Below, piece by piece: positions 6,401 through 13,186 of a stretch of DNA of 14,662 bases (positions within the stretch are counted from its first letter, which is position 1; every line of letters begins with the position of its first letter). Source of the DNA: Cellulomonas sp. (lineage in GTDB: Bacteria > Actinomycetota > Actinomycetes > Actinomycetales > Cellulomonadaceae); the NCBI GenBank assembly GCA_031178805.1, contig JAPSIJ010000024.1, positions 1 through 14,662 of the forward strand, in the 5' to 3' direction. The translations under genes were made by a program, and so were the position numbers. The notes beneath the pieces were generated by a model. The model saw only the letters and a program-made list of their open reading frames with translations, did not search any database and was not told where the DNA came from.

Positions 6401-7579
6401 GTGTCCCCCACGTACTCGCACGTCGTGATCGGCGCCGGCGCGGTCGGGGCCGCGGCCGCGTACTGGCTCAGCCGCCGCCCGGGGACGCGGGTGCTGGTCC
6501 TGGAGCAGCACGAGGTGGGTTCCCCGCTGGGCTCCTCGGCGGACCACTCGCGGATCATCCGGCGCTCGTACCACCGCCCGGAGTACGCGCGCCTCACGGA
6601 CGCCATGTTCGCCGCGTGGGAGCACGTCGAGCGCACCTCCGGCCTGCGGGTCTACACGCGCACCGGCGGGCTGGACCTCGCTCCCCCGGAGCACGGCGGC
6701 GACGCGCGGCTCGAGGTGTTCCGCGGGGCGCTGTCCGCGGCGGGGCACCCGTACGAGGACCTGACGACCGCGGAGCTGCGCGCGCGGTACCCGCAGTGGC
6801 GGGTGCCGGACGGCACCACGGCGCTGTTCCAGGCGGACGGCGGCATCATCGACATCCGCCGCTCGGTGTCGGCGCACCTGGGGCCCGCGGTCGCCGCCGG
6901 CGTCGAGGTGCGGACCGGCACCCGGGTGACGGGCGTGGACGTCCGGGAGGGCGACGTCACGGTGCGCACCACCGACGGGTCCGTGACCGCCGGGGCGCTG
7001 GTGGTCGCCGCGGGCGCCTGGCTCGGCGAGCTGATGCCGGACCTCGGCCTGGACTACCGGCTGACGCTGTCGCGGGAGCAGGTCGACTACGTGACGTCCA
7101 CGCACCTCGACCGGTTCACCCCCGACCGGTTCCCGATCTGGGTGTGGCACGGCGCGGACGTGATGTACGGCTTCCCCGTGCACGGGGAGGCGGCGGTGAA
7201 GATCGCCCGGGACATGCGCGGCGAGCTCCTCGACGGCCCGCAGCTCACCAGCGAGCCCGACGCCGCGGAGACCGCGCGCAACCTGCGGTTCCTCGTCGAG
7301 CACCTGCCGGACGCCGCCGGCACCCCGCTGCTGGGCCGCACCTGCGTCTACGACATGCCGCCCGACCGCGAGCTCGTGCTGGACACCGTGCCGGGGCACC
7401 CGCACGTGGCGGTGTTCAACGGCGCGGGCCACGGCGGCAAGTTCGCCGCCCTGGTGGGCAGCGTGCTGGCCGACCTGCTGACGGACGGCAGCACCCCGCA
7501 CGACATCGGGCTGTTCGCCCTCACCCGCCCGGCGGTGCTGGACCCCGGCTACGCGCCGGACTTCGGCCTGCACGCCTGA
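6401..7579 (+). CDS. solA: FAD-dependent N-methyl amino acid oxidase (sarcosine / N-methyltryptophan oxidase family)
   Basis: Cytoplasmic flavoenzyme of 392 aa, the usual length for monomeric sarcosine oxidase and N-methyl-L-tryptophan oxidase. These enzymes oxidatively demethylate N-methyl amino acids, giving the amino acid, formaldehyde and hydrogen peroxide. The N-terminus has the dinucleotide-binding motif VIGAGAVG (G11, G13, G16), with E35 at the end of the second strand. It is followed by the family pattern DHSRIIRRSYHRPEY. C315 in TCVYDMPPD corresponds to the cysteine that covalently binds FAD in monomeric sarcosine oxidase. K267 in AAVKIARD matches the lysine that activates oxygen. 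GAGHGGKFAALVG near the C-terminus is also typical. The GTG start has AGGAGG (6388-6393) 7 bases upstream. The substrate is not determinable from sequence, and the symbol marks the family, not proven specificity. Confidence 0.87.
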   Translation: MSPTYSHVVIGAGAVGAAAAYWLSRRPGTRVLVLEQHEVGSPLGSSADHSRIIRRSYHRPEYARLTDAMFAAWEHVERTSGLRVYTRTGGLDLAPPEHGGDARLEVFRGALSAAGHPYEDLTTAELRARYPQWRVPDGTTALFQADGGIIDIRRSVSAHLGPAVAAGVEVRTGTRVTGVDVREGDVTVRTTDGSVTAGALVVAAGAWLGELMPDLGLDYRLTLSREQVDYVTSTHLDRFTPDRFPIWVWHGADVMYGFPVHGEAAVKIARDMRGELLDGPQLTSEPDAAETARNLRFLVEHLPDAAGTPLLGRTCVYDMPPDRELVLDTVPGHPHVAVFNGAGHGGKFAALVGSVLADLLTDGSTPHDIGLFALTRPAVLDPGYAPDFGLHA

Positions 7580-7609
7580 GACGCGCGGGCGCGGCGGGCC
7601 GCCTCAGGC
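7574..7609. terminator. Bidirectional terminator shared by convergent genes
   Basis: GCCTGAG (7574-7580) and its exact complement CTCAGGC (7603-7609) flank 22 bases containing a smaller stem GCGG/CCGC (7591-7594 and 7599-7602). The stop codon of the oxidase gene (TGA 7577-7579) lies in the left arm. The stop of the minus-strand DUF3817 gene (7604-7606) lies in the right arm. Symmetry and location support termination in both directions; there is no T-tract. Confidence 0.5.
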
Positions 7610-7975
7610 TCCGGCGCGCCCCGCCAGCCGGCCGGTGCGGCGGAGCCGGCGCTCCACGAGGATCGTCGCCAGCGGCGGCACCGCGGCGGCGAGCGCCAGC
7701 AGCGCGGTCCACGGGCTCCAGCGCAGCCGGACCGCGGCCACCAGCGTCACGGCGACGTAGGCGAGGAACGCCGCGCCGTGCAGCCGGCCGAACAGCCAGA
7801 CGCCGGCCTCGGTGGTCTCCGTCACGTACTTGAGCAGCATGCCGACCAGCAGCCCCGCCCACGTGACCGCCTCGACGACGGCGAGGGCGACGAAGGCGCG
7901 GGCGGTCCGGCTCAGCGGCGCCCGGCCGTCGGCCTCGGGCCCGGCCGCGGACGGCGCGGTGGTGGTGGTCTCCAC
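7604..7975 (-). CDS. DUF3817 integral membrane protein, 123 aa
   Basis: A small membrane protein of the DUF3817 family, function unknown. After a ~22-residue hydrophilic N-terminus there are about three hydrophobic segments (roughly 24-50, 63-86 and 88-110). They carry the family pattern VEAVTWAGLLVGMLLKYV, then GRLHGAAFLAYV, then ILVERRLRR. The start is GTG (complement 7973-7975), with GGAGGA (complement 7981-7986) 5 bases upstream. That ribosome-binding site lies within the 19-base gap behind the stop of the PP2C gene, so the two are almost certainly co-transcribed, with DUF3817 second. It converges with the oxidase gene at a shared inverted repeat. No catalytic motif is visible. Confidence 0.85.
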   Translation of the reverse strand: METTTTAPSAAGPEADGRAPLSRTARAFVALAVVEAVTWAGLLVGMLLKYVTETTEAGVWLFGRLHGAAFLAYVAVTLVAAVRLRWSPWTALLALAAAVPPLATILVERRLRRTGRLAGRAGA

Positions 7976-7994
7976 GGGGTTCCTCCGGGTCGGG

Positions 7995-10559
7995 TCAGGT
8001 GTCCTGGACGCCCAGGTGCACGACGAGCAGGGCGACGTCGTCGTCGGGGGCGTCGGGGAGGCTGCGCCGGAGCAGCTCGTCCGCGAGGTGGGCGGCGTCC
8101 AGCTCCCCCGGCGTCGCGGCGCGCGCCCGGGCCTCGGGCACGACCTCCTCGACCAGCGCGGCCAGCCGGTCGAGACCGGCCTGCAGGTGCTCGCCGCGCC
8201 GCTCGACCAGGCCGTCGGTGTACAGCAGCACCGTGGACCCGCGCGGTACCGTGATCAGCGAGTCCGAGCGCTCCGCGCCCGGCGCCACGCCCAGCACCAT
8301 CTCGGCCTGCGGCGCGCGCAGCGGCGCCACGGAGCCGTCGGGGTGCACGACCAGCGGCGGCAGGTGCCCCGCGTTGCTCCACCGGACGCGGGTCAGCCCG
8401 GCCGCGCGCTCCTCGGGGGTCTGCTCCAGGCGCGCCACGACCGCGGTCGCCATCGCGTCCACCCGCAGGGTCTCCAGCGCGGCGTCCAGCCCGCTCAGCA
8501 CCTCGGCGGGCGAGCCGCCGGTGGTGGCGGCGATGCCGCGCAGCAGCGTCCGGACCTGGCTCATCGCGGCGGCGGCGTGCCGGTCGTGGCCCATCACGTC
8601 GCCGATCACCAGGATCGTCGCGCCGTCGGGCTGCAGGAACGCGTCGTACCAGTCGCCGCCGACCTGGGCGGCCTGCGCGGCCGGCACGTACCGCACCACC
8701 ACGTGCAGGTCGTCCGGCTCGGCGGGCGCCGTCAGCAGCGCGCGCTGCAGGGTCTCCGCGATGCCGCGCTGGCTCTCGTAGAGCCGGGCGTTGTCGAGCG
8801 CGACGCCGGCCCGGTCGGCGACCTGGACCAGCAGCGCCAGGTCCTCCTCGCCGAGGTCCGGCTGGCTGTCGTCCAGGAACAGCGTGACGGCGCCCACCAC
8901 CCGCCCGCGGGCGCGCATCGGCACCGCGTAGCCGGTGCGCGGGGCGAGCGACTCGAACACGTCGCGCGCCTCGCCCTCGAGCAGCTGGGACACCGCGGTC
9001 GTGGCGGCGGGCACGACGACGAGCTCGCCGGTGCGCAGCGCCCGGTGCAGGAACGAGGTCCGCGACAGCGACCCGAGCCGCAGCTGCGCGTACCGGGCCA
9101 CCGTCGGCCGCAGCCCGGGGTCGGCGTGCCACCCCGCGATGTCGCGCAGGTGCCGCTGCTCGTCCCACAGGGTGACCAGGCACCAGGAGCCGAAGTGCCG
9201 CACCAGGTGCCGGGCGAGCCGGCCGACGGCGTACTCGGTGTCCAGCGTGGAGCTGAGGTCGTCGCTGACCGTGGCGAGCAGCGCCAGCCGGTTGCGGGTG
9301 TCCTCGGCGGCGGTGCGCGCGGCGACGCGCTGCTCCTCCGCCTTCCGGCGGGCGGAGATGTCGTGGAAGTAGACGGACAGCCCGTCCGGGCCGGGCCAGG
9401 CGCGCACCTCGTACCAGCCGTCCAGCGGCGGCGGGTAGTACGCCTCGAACGTGCGGGGCTCGCCCTCGCGCGCGGCGCCGCGGTAGTGCTCCTCGAACGC
9501 CGAGCCGACGGACAGCGGGAACAGCTCCCAGATGACGCCGCCGAGCATCTCCGCCCGCGTGCTGCCGAGCACCCGCTCGGCCTCGGCGTTCACGTACGAG
9601 AACCGCCACTCGTCGTCGAGCAGGAAGAACGCCGACGACATCGTCTCCAGCACCCGGGAGATGCGGGCGTCGGCCTCGCGCTCGACCGTGGTGTCGTAGG
9701 CGGCGCCGAGCACCCGCGCCGCCGCGCCGTCCGCGCCGGGCAGGGCCATCCCGCGCGCCTTGATCCAGTGCACCGTGCCGTCGGGCCAGACCACGCGGTA
9801 CTCCGCCCGGTACTCCGCGCACGTCGCGATCGCCTCGTCCAGCGCCTCGCCGACCCGCGCCCGGTCGTCCGGGTGCACGCAGGCGGTGAACGCCTCGATG
9901 GTGCCGCCGAACTCGCCGGGCGTCAGCCCGAACAGGCTCTGCAGCAGGTCGTCCCACTCCAGCACGCCCGACTCGAGGTCCCAGTCGAACGTGCCCACGC
10001 CGCCCGCCGTCACCGCGAGCTGCCAGCGCACCCGGTCGGCCTCGTACTCCACCGCGAGGGCCGACAGCTCGAGCTCGGCGACGGCCGCGGCGGCGAGGTC
10101 GGTCAGCACCAGGACGTCGTCCGTGGACCACTGGCGGACCTGCTCGTCGTAGACGCACAGGGCGCCGACCACGAGCCCGTCCTTGCCGACCAGCGGCACG
10201 CCGAGGTAGGCGCGCACCCGGCCGTCGCTGACCGCGTCGATGTCGCGCAGGCGGCCGTCGGCGGCCGCGTCGGGCACCACCAGCGGCTCGCCGAGCCGGG
10301 CCGTGACGGTGCACACCGAGTCGTGCAGCGGGGTGCGCACACCGGTCGACCCGACGGCCGCGCCCGCGGCGGCGCCCACCGTCTGCACGTCGCTCAGCAG
10401 CGAGACCTGGGACGCCGCGGTGCCCAGCAGCCGGGACGCCAGCTGCGCCAGCCGCTCCAGCGCGGGGTTGCCGACAGAGGTCAGCAGGCGCTCGACCGCG
10501 GCGGCGCGCCCGGTCGGCGACGGCGTCGCGACGGGTGCCCCGGTGGGGTGGTCGGGCAC
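7995..10559 (-). CDS. Multi-sensor PP2C (SpoIIE/RsbU-type) protein phosphatase: GAF-PAS-PAS-GAF-PP2C
   Basis: Soluble signalling protein of 854 aa. The order by eye is GAF (about 27-165), PAS (178-290, with HPDDRARV and the PAS/PAC pattern EYRVVWPDGTVHWI), PAS (300-403), helical linker, GAF (425-595) and a C-terminal SpoIIE/RsbU-like phosphatase domain (about 618-854). Metal-binding acids are visible in VGGDWYDAF (D636), IGDVMGHD (D654) and near the C-terminus in DDDVALL (839-845). Such enzymes usually dephosphorylate anti-anti-sigma factors, switching on alternative sigma factors when the sensors bind ligand. The start is GTG at 10559-10557, with a GGGAG-containing site about 4-5 bases upstream. 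There is no transmembrane span and no histidine kinase/RsbW-like domain. No anti-sigma or antagonist gene lies in the window, so the target is unknown. DUF3817 follows in the same unit. Confidence 0.9.
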   Translation of the reverse strand: MPDHPTGAPVATPSPTGRAAAVERLLTSVGNPALERLAQLASRLLGTAASQVSLLSDVQTVGAAAGAAVGSTGVRTPLHDSVCTVTARLGEPLVVPDAAADGRLRDIDAVSDGRVRAYLGVPLVGKDGLVVGALCVYDEQVRQWSTDDVLVLTDLAAAAVAELELSALAVEYEADRVRWQLAVTAGGVGTFDWDLESGVLEWDDLLQSLFGLTPGEFGGTIEAFTACVHPDDRARVGEALDEAIATCAEYRAEYRVVWPDGTVHWIKARGMALPGADGAAARVLGAAYDTTVEREADARISRVLETMSSAFFLLDDEWRFSYVNAEAERVLGSTRAEMLGGVIWELFPLSVGSAFEEHYRGAAREGEPRTFEAYYPPPLDGWYEVRAWPGPDGLSVYFHDISARRKAEEQRVAARTAAEDTRNRLALLATVSDDLSSTLDTEYAVGRLARHLVRHFGSWCLVTLWDEQRHLRDIAGWHADPGLRPTVARYAQLRLGSLSRTSFLHRALRTGELVVVPAATTAVSQLLEGEARDVFESLAPRTGYAVPMRARGRVVGAVTLFLDDSQPDLGEEDLALLVQVADRAGVALDNARLYESQRGIAETLQRALLTAPAEPDDLHVVVRYVPAAQAAQVGGDWYDAFLQPDGATILVIGDVMGHDRHAAAAMSQVRTLLRGIAATTGGSPAEVLSGLDAALETLRVDAMATAVVARLEQTPEERAAGLTRVRWSNAGHLPPLVVHPDGSVAPLRAPQAEMVLGVAPGAERSDSLITVPRGSTVLLYTDGLVERRGEHLQAGLDRLAALVEEVVPEARARAATPGELDAAHLADELLRRSLPDAPDDDVALLVVHLGVQDT

Positions 10560-10591
10560 GGTGTCTCCCTCACGTCGCGGCCGGTGGACGA

Positions 10592-10611
10592 AGCATAGGT
10601 GAGCGCGCACC
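10592..10611 (-). promoter_or_regulatory. Putative promoter and operator-like palindrome for the PP2C gene
   Basis: On the minus strand TATGCT (complement 10592-10597) is a good -10 hexamer, about 33 bases before the PP2C start. Directly upstream, 10598-10611 reads GGTGAGCGCGCACC, a near-palindrome with 6 of 7 half-site positions matching, placed in the -10/-35 spacer. This suggests separate transcription and repression of PP2C-DUF3817, but no binding factor is known. Confidence 0.4.
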
Positions 10612-10642
10612 CGCGCCCCGCACCACCGGCGCGACGCGTGCG

Positions 10643-11977
10643 TCACACGCCGGCGGCGACCGGCTCGGGCGGGGTGGCGGTGCCGCCGGTGCCGGCGCCG
10701 GGCTCGCCGGGGGCGACGCGCTCCCGGTCGTCGCCCATCAGCAGGCGGGCCACCACCGTGACCACCAGGATCACGCCGGCCATCACCAGGTACGCGTTCG
10801 CGAACCCGATGCCGGAGTACGCGGCGCCGAACACCGAGGCGAAGATCGCGATGCCGATCTGCTTGGCGAAGTTGAAGCCGAGCATGTACGCCGTCGCCGA
10901 GATCCGGACGTCGAACATCCGGGTGATGTACTTCATCACCGACACCAGCAGGAACGGCATCTCGACCGCCGCGAGCAGGCGCCAGGCGATCAGCAGCCAC
11001 TCGTGCGTGAAGAACGCCGAGCCGAGCACGCGGACCAGCAGGATCGCCGCGAACACCATCAGGCCCTTGCGGGCGCCGATCCGGTTGACGATGAACGGCG
11101 CGGCCACCATGAACGCGGCCTCCGCGAAGATCTGCACGGCCACGACCCGGGAGAACAGCACCTCGGCGTCGCCGCTGGTGACGAAGGTGGCGAAGTAGTT
11201 CGGGAACTGCTGGTCGAACACGTCGTACAGCGCGGCGGTGCCGAACATCAGGACGACGAAGCCGACGAAGTTCCGGTCGCGCAGCAGGCCGGCGATGGTG
11301 GCGCGGGTGATCTTCGTGCCGCCGGTCGAGCCGCCGTCGGCCTCGGCGCCCGCGGGCTCCTCGCCCTTGGGCACCCGGGCCACGAACAGCAGCGTGCCGA
11401 GCACGATCGCGGACACGGAGCCGGCCCACCAGATGCTGTCCGGGTTGGCGGCCCAGATGAACCCGCCGACCAGCGCGGCGGTGCCGCCGGCCAGCGAGCC
11501 GAACAGCCGGGCGTGGCCGTACTCGTACCGGTTGGCGCGGCTGGCGCGCTCGCTGAACGCCTCGACGACGCCCACGCCGGAGTTCAGGCACAGGCTGAGG
11601 AACACGCCGCCGACGAACGCGGCCAGGTACTCGTTGACGCCGATCAGCGGCTGGAACACCAGGACGAAGAACGGCCCCATGAACGCGGCGCACAGCACCA
11701 CGAAGGCGAACAGGTACTTCTTGAACCCGAGGCGGTCCTGCAGGTAGCCGTAGATCGGCTGCAGCACGAGGGCGGTGATCGCCGAGACGGTGCTGACCAC
11801 GCCGATGGCGCCGGTGCCCATGCCCTCGCGGGCCAGCCACAGCGGCAGGAACGTGAAGGCGAGCTGCCAGATGGCGAAGTAGAAGAAGAACAGGCCGCCG
11901 TAGTTCCAGAAGACCCCGCGCTTGAGGGACTCCAGGGCGCTCGGGCGCTGGTCGGCGGTCGGGGTCGTGCGGCTCAC
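10643..11977 (-). CDS. LacY-type oligosaccharide:H+ symporter (MFS, OHS family)
   Basis: Twelve-helix major facilitator protein of 444 aa, close in pattern to lactose permease throughout. It shares an N-terminal aromatic helix (YGGLFFFYFAIWQLAF), VVEAFSER, YEYGHARLFG, YDVFDQQF, NRIG, VRVLGS, VEMPFLLV and KYITRMFDVR. By-eye alignment to E. coli LacY conserves the sugar-site pair E126/R144 (here E139/R157), Y236, D237 and D240 (Y251, D252, D255), R302 (R316), E325 (E339) and K358 (K372). K319 becomes R333, H322 becomes A336, and E269 becomes I283, with acidic E286 at the N272 position. The GTG start (11977-11975) overlaps the stop of the GH43 gene as GTGA, with GGAG (complement 11985-11988) 7 bases upstream. 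Context points to arabino-oligosaccharides as substrate (inference). The C-terminal tail is an unstructured Pro/Gly/Ala stretch. Confidence 0.9.
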   Translation of the reverse strand: MSRTTPTADQRPSALESLKRGVFWNYGGLFFFYFAIWQLAFTFLPLWLAREGMGTGAIGVVSTVSAITALVLQPIYGYLQDRLGFKKYLFAFVVLCAAFMGPFFVLVFQPLIGVNEYLAAFVGGVFLSLCLNSGVGVVEAFSERASRANRYEYGHARLFGSLAGGTAALVGGFIWAANPDSIWWAGSVSAIVLGTLLFVARVPKGEEPAGAEADGGSTGGTKITRATIAGLLRDRNFVGFVVLMFGTAALYDVFDQQFPNYFATFVTSGDAEVLFSRVVAVQIFAEAAFMVAAPFIVNRIGARKGLMVFAAILLVRVLGSAFFTHEWLLIAWRLLAAVEMPFLLVSVMKYITRMFDVRISATAYMLGFNFAKQIGIAIFASVFGAAYSGIGFANAYLVMAGVILVVTVVARLLMGDDRERVAPGEPGAGTGGTATPPEPVAAGV

Positions 11978-12993
11978 TTCGGGTCTCCGGACGGGCTGAG
12001 GACCTCGGTCGAGGTCGGGGTGGGGCGGGTGTCGGGCACGGGCGTGCCCCAGACGGGGTTGCCGTCCGCGTCGAACGGGAGCACCTGGGCGCGGGCGTGC
12101 CGGTTCGGGTCCCAGAGCGGGTCGCCGACGATCTCCGTGTAGGTGCGGGCGTGGTAGACGAGCACCGGGGTGCCGTCGGGCAGCTCGGTGAACGAGTTGT
12201 GGCCCGGGCCGTACTGCCCGGCCGCGGGGTCGGAGACGAACACCGGCTCGGCGCTCTTGGTCCACGAGGCGGGGTCGAGCAGGTCGCTGCCGAGCTCGGC
12301 GGTGAGCAGGCCCATCGCGTAGTCGATGCCGGTGGCGGCGCCCGAGTACGTGAGGAACACCCGGCCGCCGCGGACCAGGACGGACGGGCCCTCGTTCACC
12401 CAGAACCCCTTGATCTCCCAGTCGTGCTCCGGCCGGGTCAGCTCGACCGCCGGGGTCGCCAGCGTCCAGGGGTTCGCCATCCGCGCGATGTACAGGTTCG
12501 AGTGCCCGCGCACGTCGAACGCCTGCTGCGCCCAGATCAGGTACTGCTGCCCGTCGATCACCGTGCTGGTGGCGTCCAGCGCGAACGACTCCCAGCCGGT
12601 GTCGACCTGGCCGCGCTCGACCCACTCCCCGGTGAACGGGTCCTCGGCGGCGTTCTCCAGCACGTAGATGCGGTGGTTGAACGTCTCCGCCGTGCCGGGC
12701 ACGTCCACCGTGCCGTGGTCGTTCGGCGCCGCGGCGAAGTACACGTACCACTTCCCGTCGACGCGGTGGATCTCCGGCGCCCAGATCAGGTGGGACAGCG
12801 GGCCCTCGGCGTGCCGCTGCCAGATCGTGACCTCCTCGGCGGCCTGCAGGTCCTCCAGCCGGTCCGCCCTGCGGAGCACCACGCGGTCGTACTGCGGGTG
12901 CGAGGCCGTGAAGTAGTACCGGCCGTCGTGGCGCAGCACGCAGGGATCGGCCCGCTGCAGCACGATCGGGTTGACGCCGACGCTGTCCGTCAC
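11974..12993 (-). CDS. Intracellular GH43 alpha-L-arabinofuranosidase (GH43_26-like)
   Basis: Five-bladed beta-propeller glycoside hydrolase of 339 aa, resembling exo-1,5-alpha-L-arabinofuranosidases of GH43 subfamily 26, which release arabinose from arabinan oligosaccharides. Catalytic acids are D16 in QRADPCVL (general base), D140 in FALDATST (pKa modulator) and E201 in WVNEGPS (general acid). IWAPEIH, KWYVYFAA and YGPGHNSF (H265, ion-site position) are further family marks. The start is GTG 12993, because GAGGAG (complement 13000-13005) is 6 bases upstream. An in-frame ATG at 13041 has no ribosome-binding site and sits only ~17 bases after the likely transcription start. No signal peptide or carbohydrate-binding module is present, so it acts in the cytoplasm on imported oligosaccharides. 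It overlaps the permease gene by 4 bases. Xylosidase activity cannot be excluded from sequence alone. Confidence 0.88.
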   Translation of the reverse strand: MTDSVGVNPIVLQRADPCVLRHDGRYYFTASHPQYDRVVLRRADRLEDLQAAEEVTIWQRHAEGPLSHLIWAPEIHRVDGKWYVYFAAAPNDHGTVDVPGTAETFNHRIYVLENAAEDPFTGEWVERGQVDTGWESFALDATSTVIDGQQYLIWAQQAFDVRGHSNLYIARMANPWTLATPAVELTRPEHDWEIKGFWVNEGPSVLVRGGRVFLTYSGAATGIDYAMGLLTAELGSDLLDPASWTKSAEPVFVSDPAAGQYGPGHNSFTELPDGTPVLVYHARTYTEIVGDPLWDPNRHARAQVLPFDADGNPVWGTPVPDTRPTPTSTEVLSPSGDPK

Positions 12994-13048
12994 TGTCGTC
13001 TCCTCGTCGAGACCCCGCGGGAGGTCCGCGGGGGTGTTCATCGTTGTA

Positions 13049-13062
13049 TGTTAACGCTCACA
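13049..13062. promoter_or_regulatory. LacI-family operator upstream of the GH43-permease operon
   Basis: TGTTAACGCTCACA is a near-palindrome with a central CG; half-sites TGTTAAC and TGTGAGC agree at 5 of 7 positions. It closely resembles TGTTAGCGCTAACA-type operators of actinobacterial LacI-family sugar repressors. It lies immediately downstream of the minus-strand -10 box, over the expected transcription start of the GH43 gene, where binding would block initiation. No lacI-type gene is in the window. Confidence 0.7.
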
Positions 13063-13064
13063 CA

Positions 13065-13070
13065 GCCTAG
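13065..13070 (-). promoter_or_regulatory. Putative -10 box (TAGGCT) of the GH43-permease operon
   Basis: The minus strand reads TAGGCT at 13070-13065, one base from the TAGCCT boxes seen elsewhere in the window. Transcription would start near 13058, inside the operator, giving a leader of about 65 bases to GTG 12993. No clear -35 is seen. Confidence 0.5.
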
Positions 13071-13141
13071 GACCGACTGTCCAGCCGCCGGCAGGGACCC
13101 AGGTCCCCCGTGTCGCTGCTCACAGCCCGCCGCCGCCCGCG

Positions 13142-13147
13142 TAGCCT
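13142..13147 (+). promoter_or_regulatory. Putative -10 box (TAGCCT) for the AI-2E transporter gene
   Basis: TAGCCT lies 39 bases before ATG 13187, with the same flanking G (TAGCCTG) as the box at 2014. It is separate from the operator at 13049-13062, which is about 80 bases upstream, so divergent co-repression seems unlikely. Confidence 0.5.
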
Positions 13148-13186
13148 GTCCGGCGCACCCGCCGCACGAGCCACCCGGAGCCCCGC

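Noticed and set aside
4541..7573. Very long minus-strand open frame (1010 codons) opposite the hydrolase and oxidase genes
   Set aside because: Its product is a low-complexity Arg/Gly/Pro/His-rich string with no domains. It is the GC-driven shadow of two plus-strand genes with clear motifs and ribosome-binding sites.
7812..10598. 928-codon plus-strand open frame antisense to the PP2C gene
   Set aside because: Composition is Arg/His/Gln/Gly-rich without recognisable motifs, and the minus strand encodes complete GAF, PAS and PP2C domains across the same bases.
7995..11840. Apparent 1281-aa protein extending PP2C into the permease region
   Set aside because: Residues upstream of GTG 10559 are a frame-shifted reading of the permease gene; a ribosome-binding site and -10 box support a start at 10559.
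13039..13041. ATG as start of the GH43 protein (355 aa)
   Set aside because: No ribosome-binding site, and it is too near the predicted transcription start and operator. GTG 12993 has GAGGAG at ideal spacing and begins just before the conserved domain.
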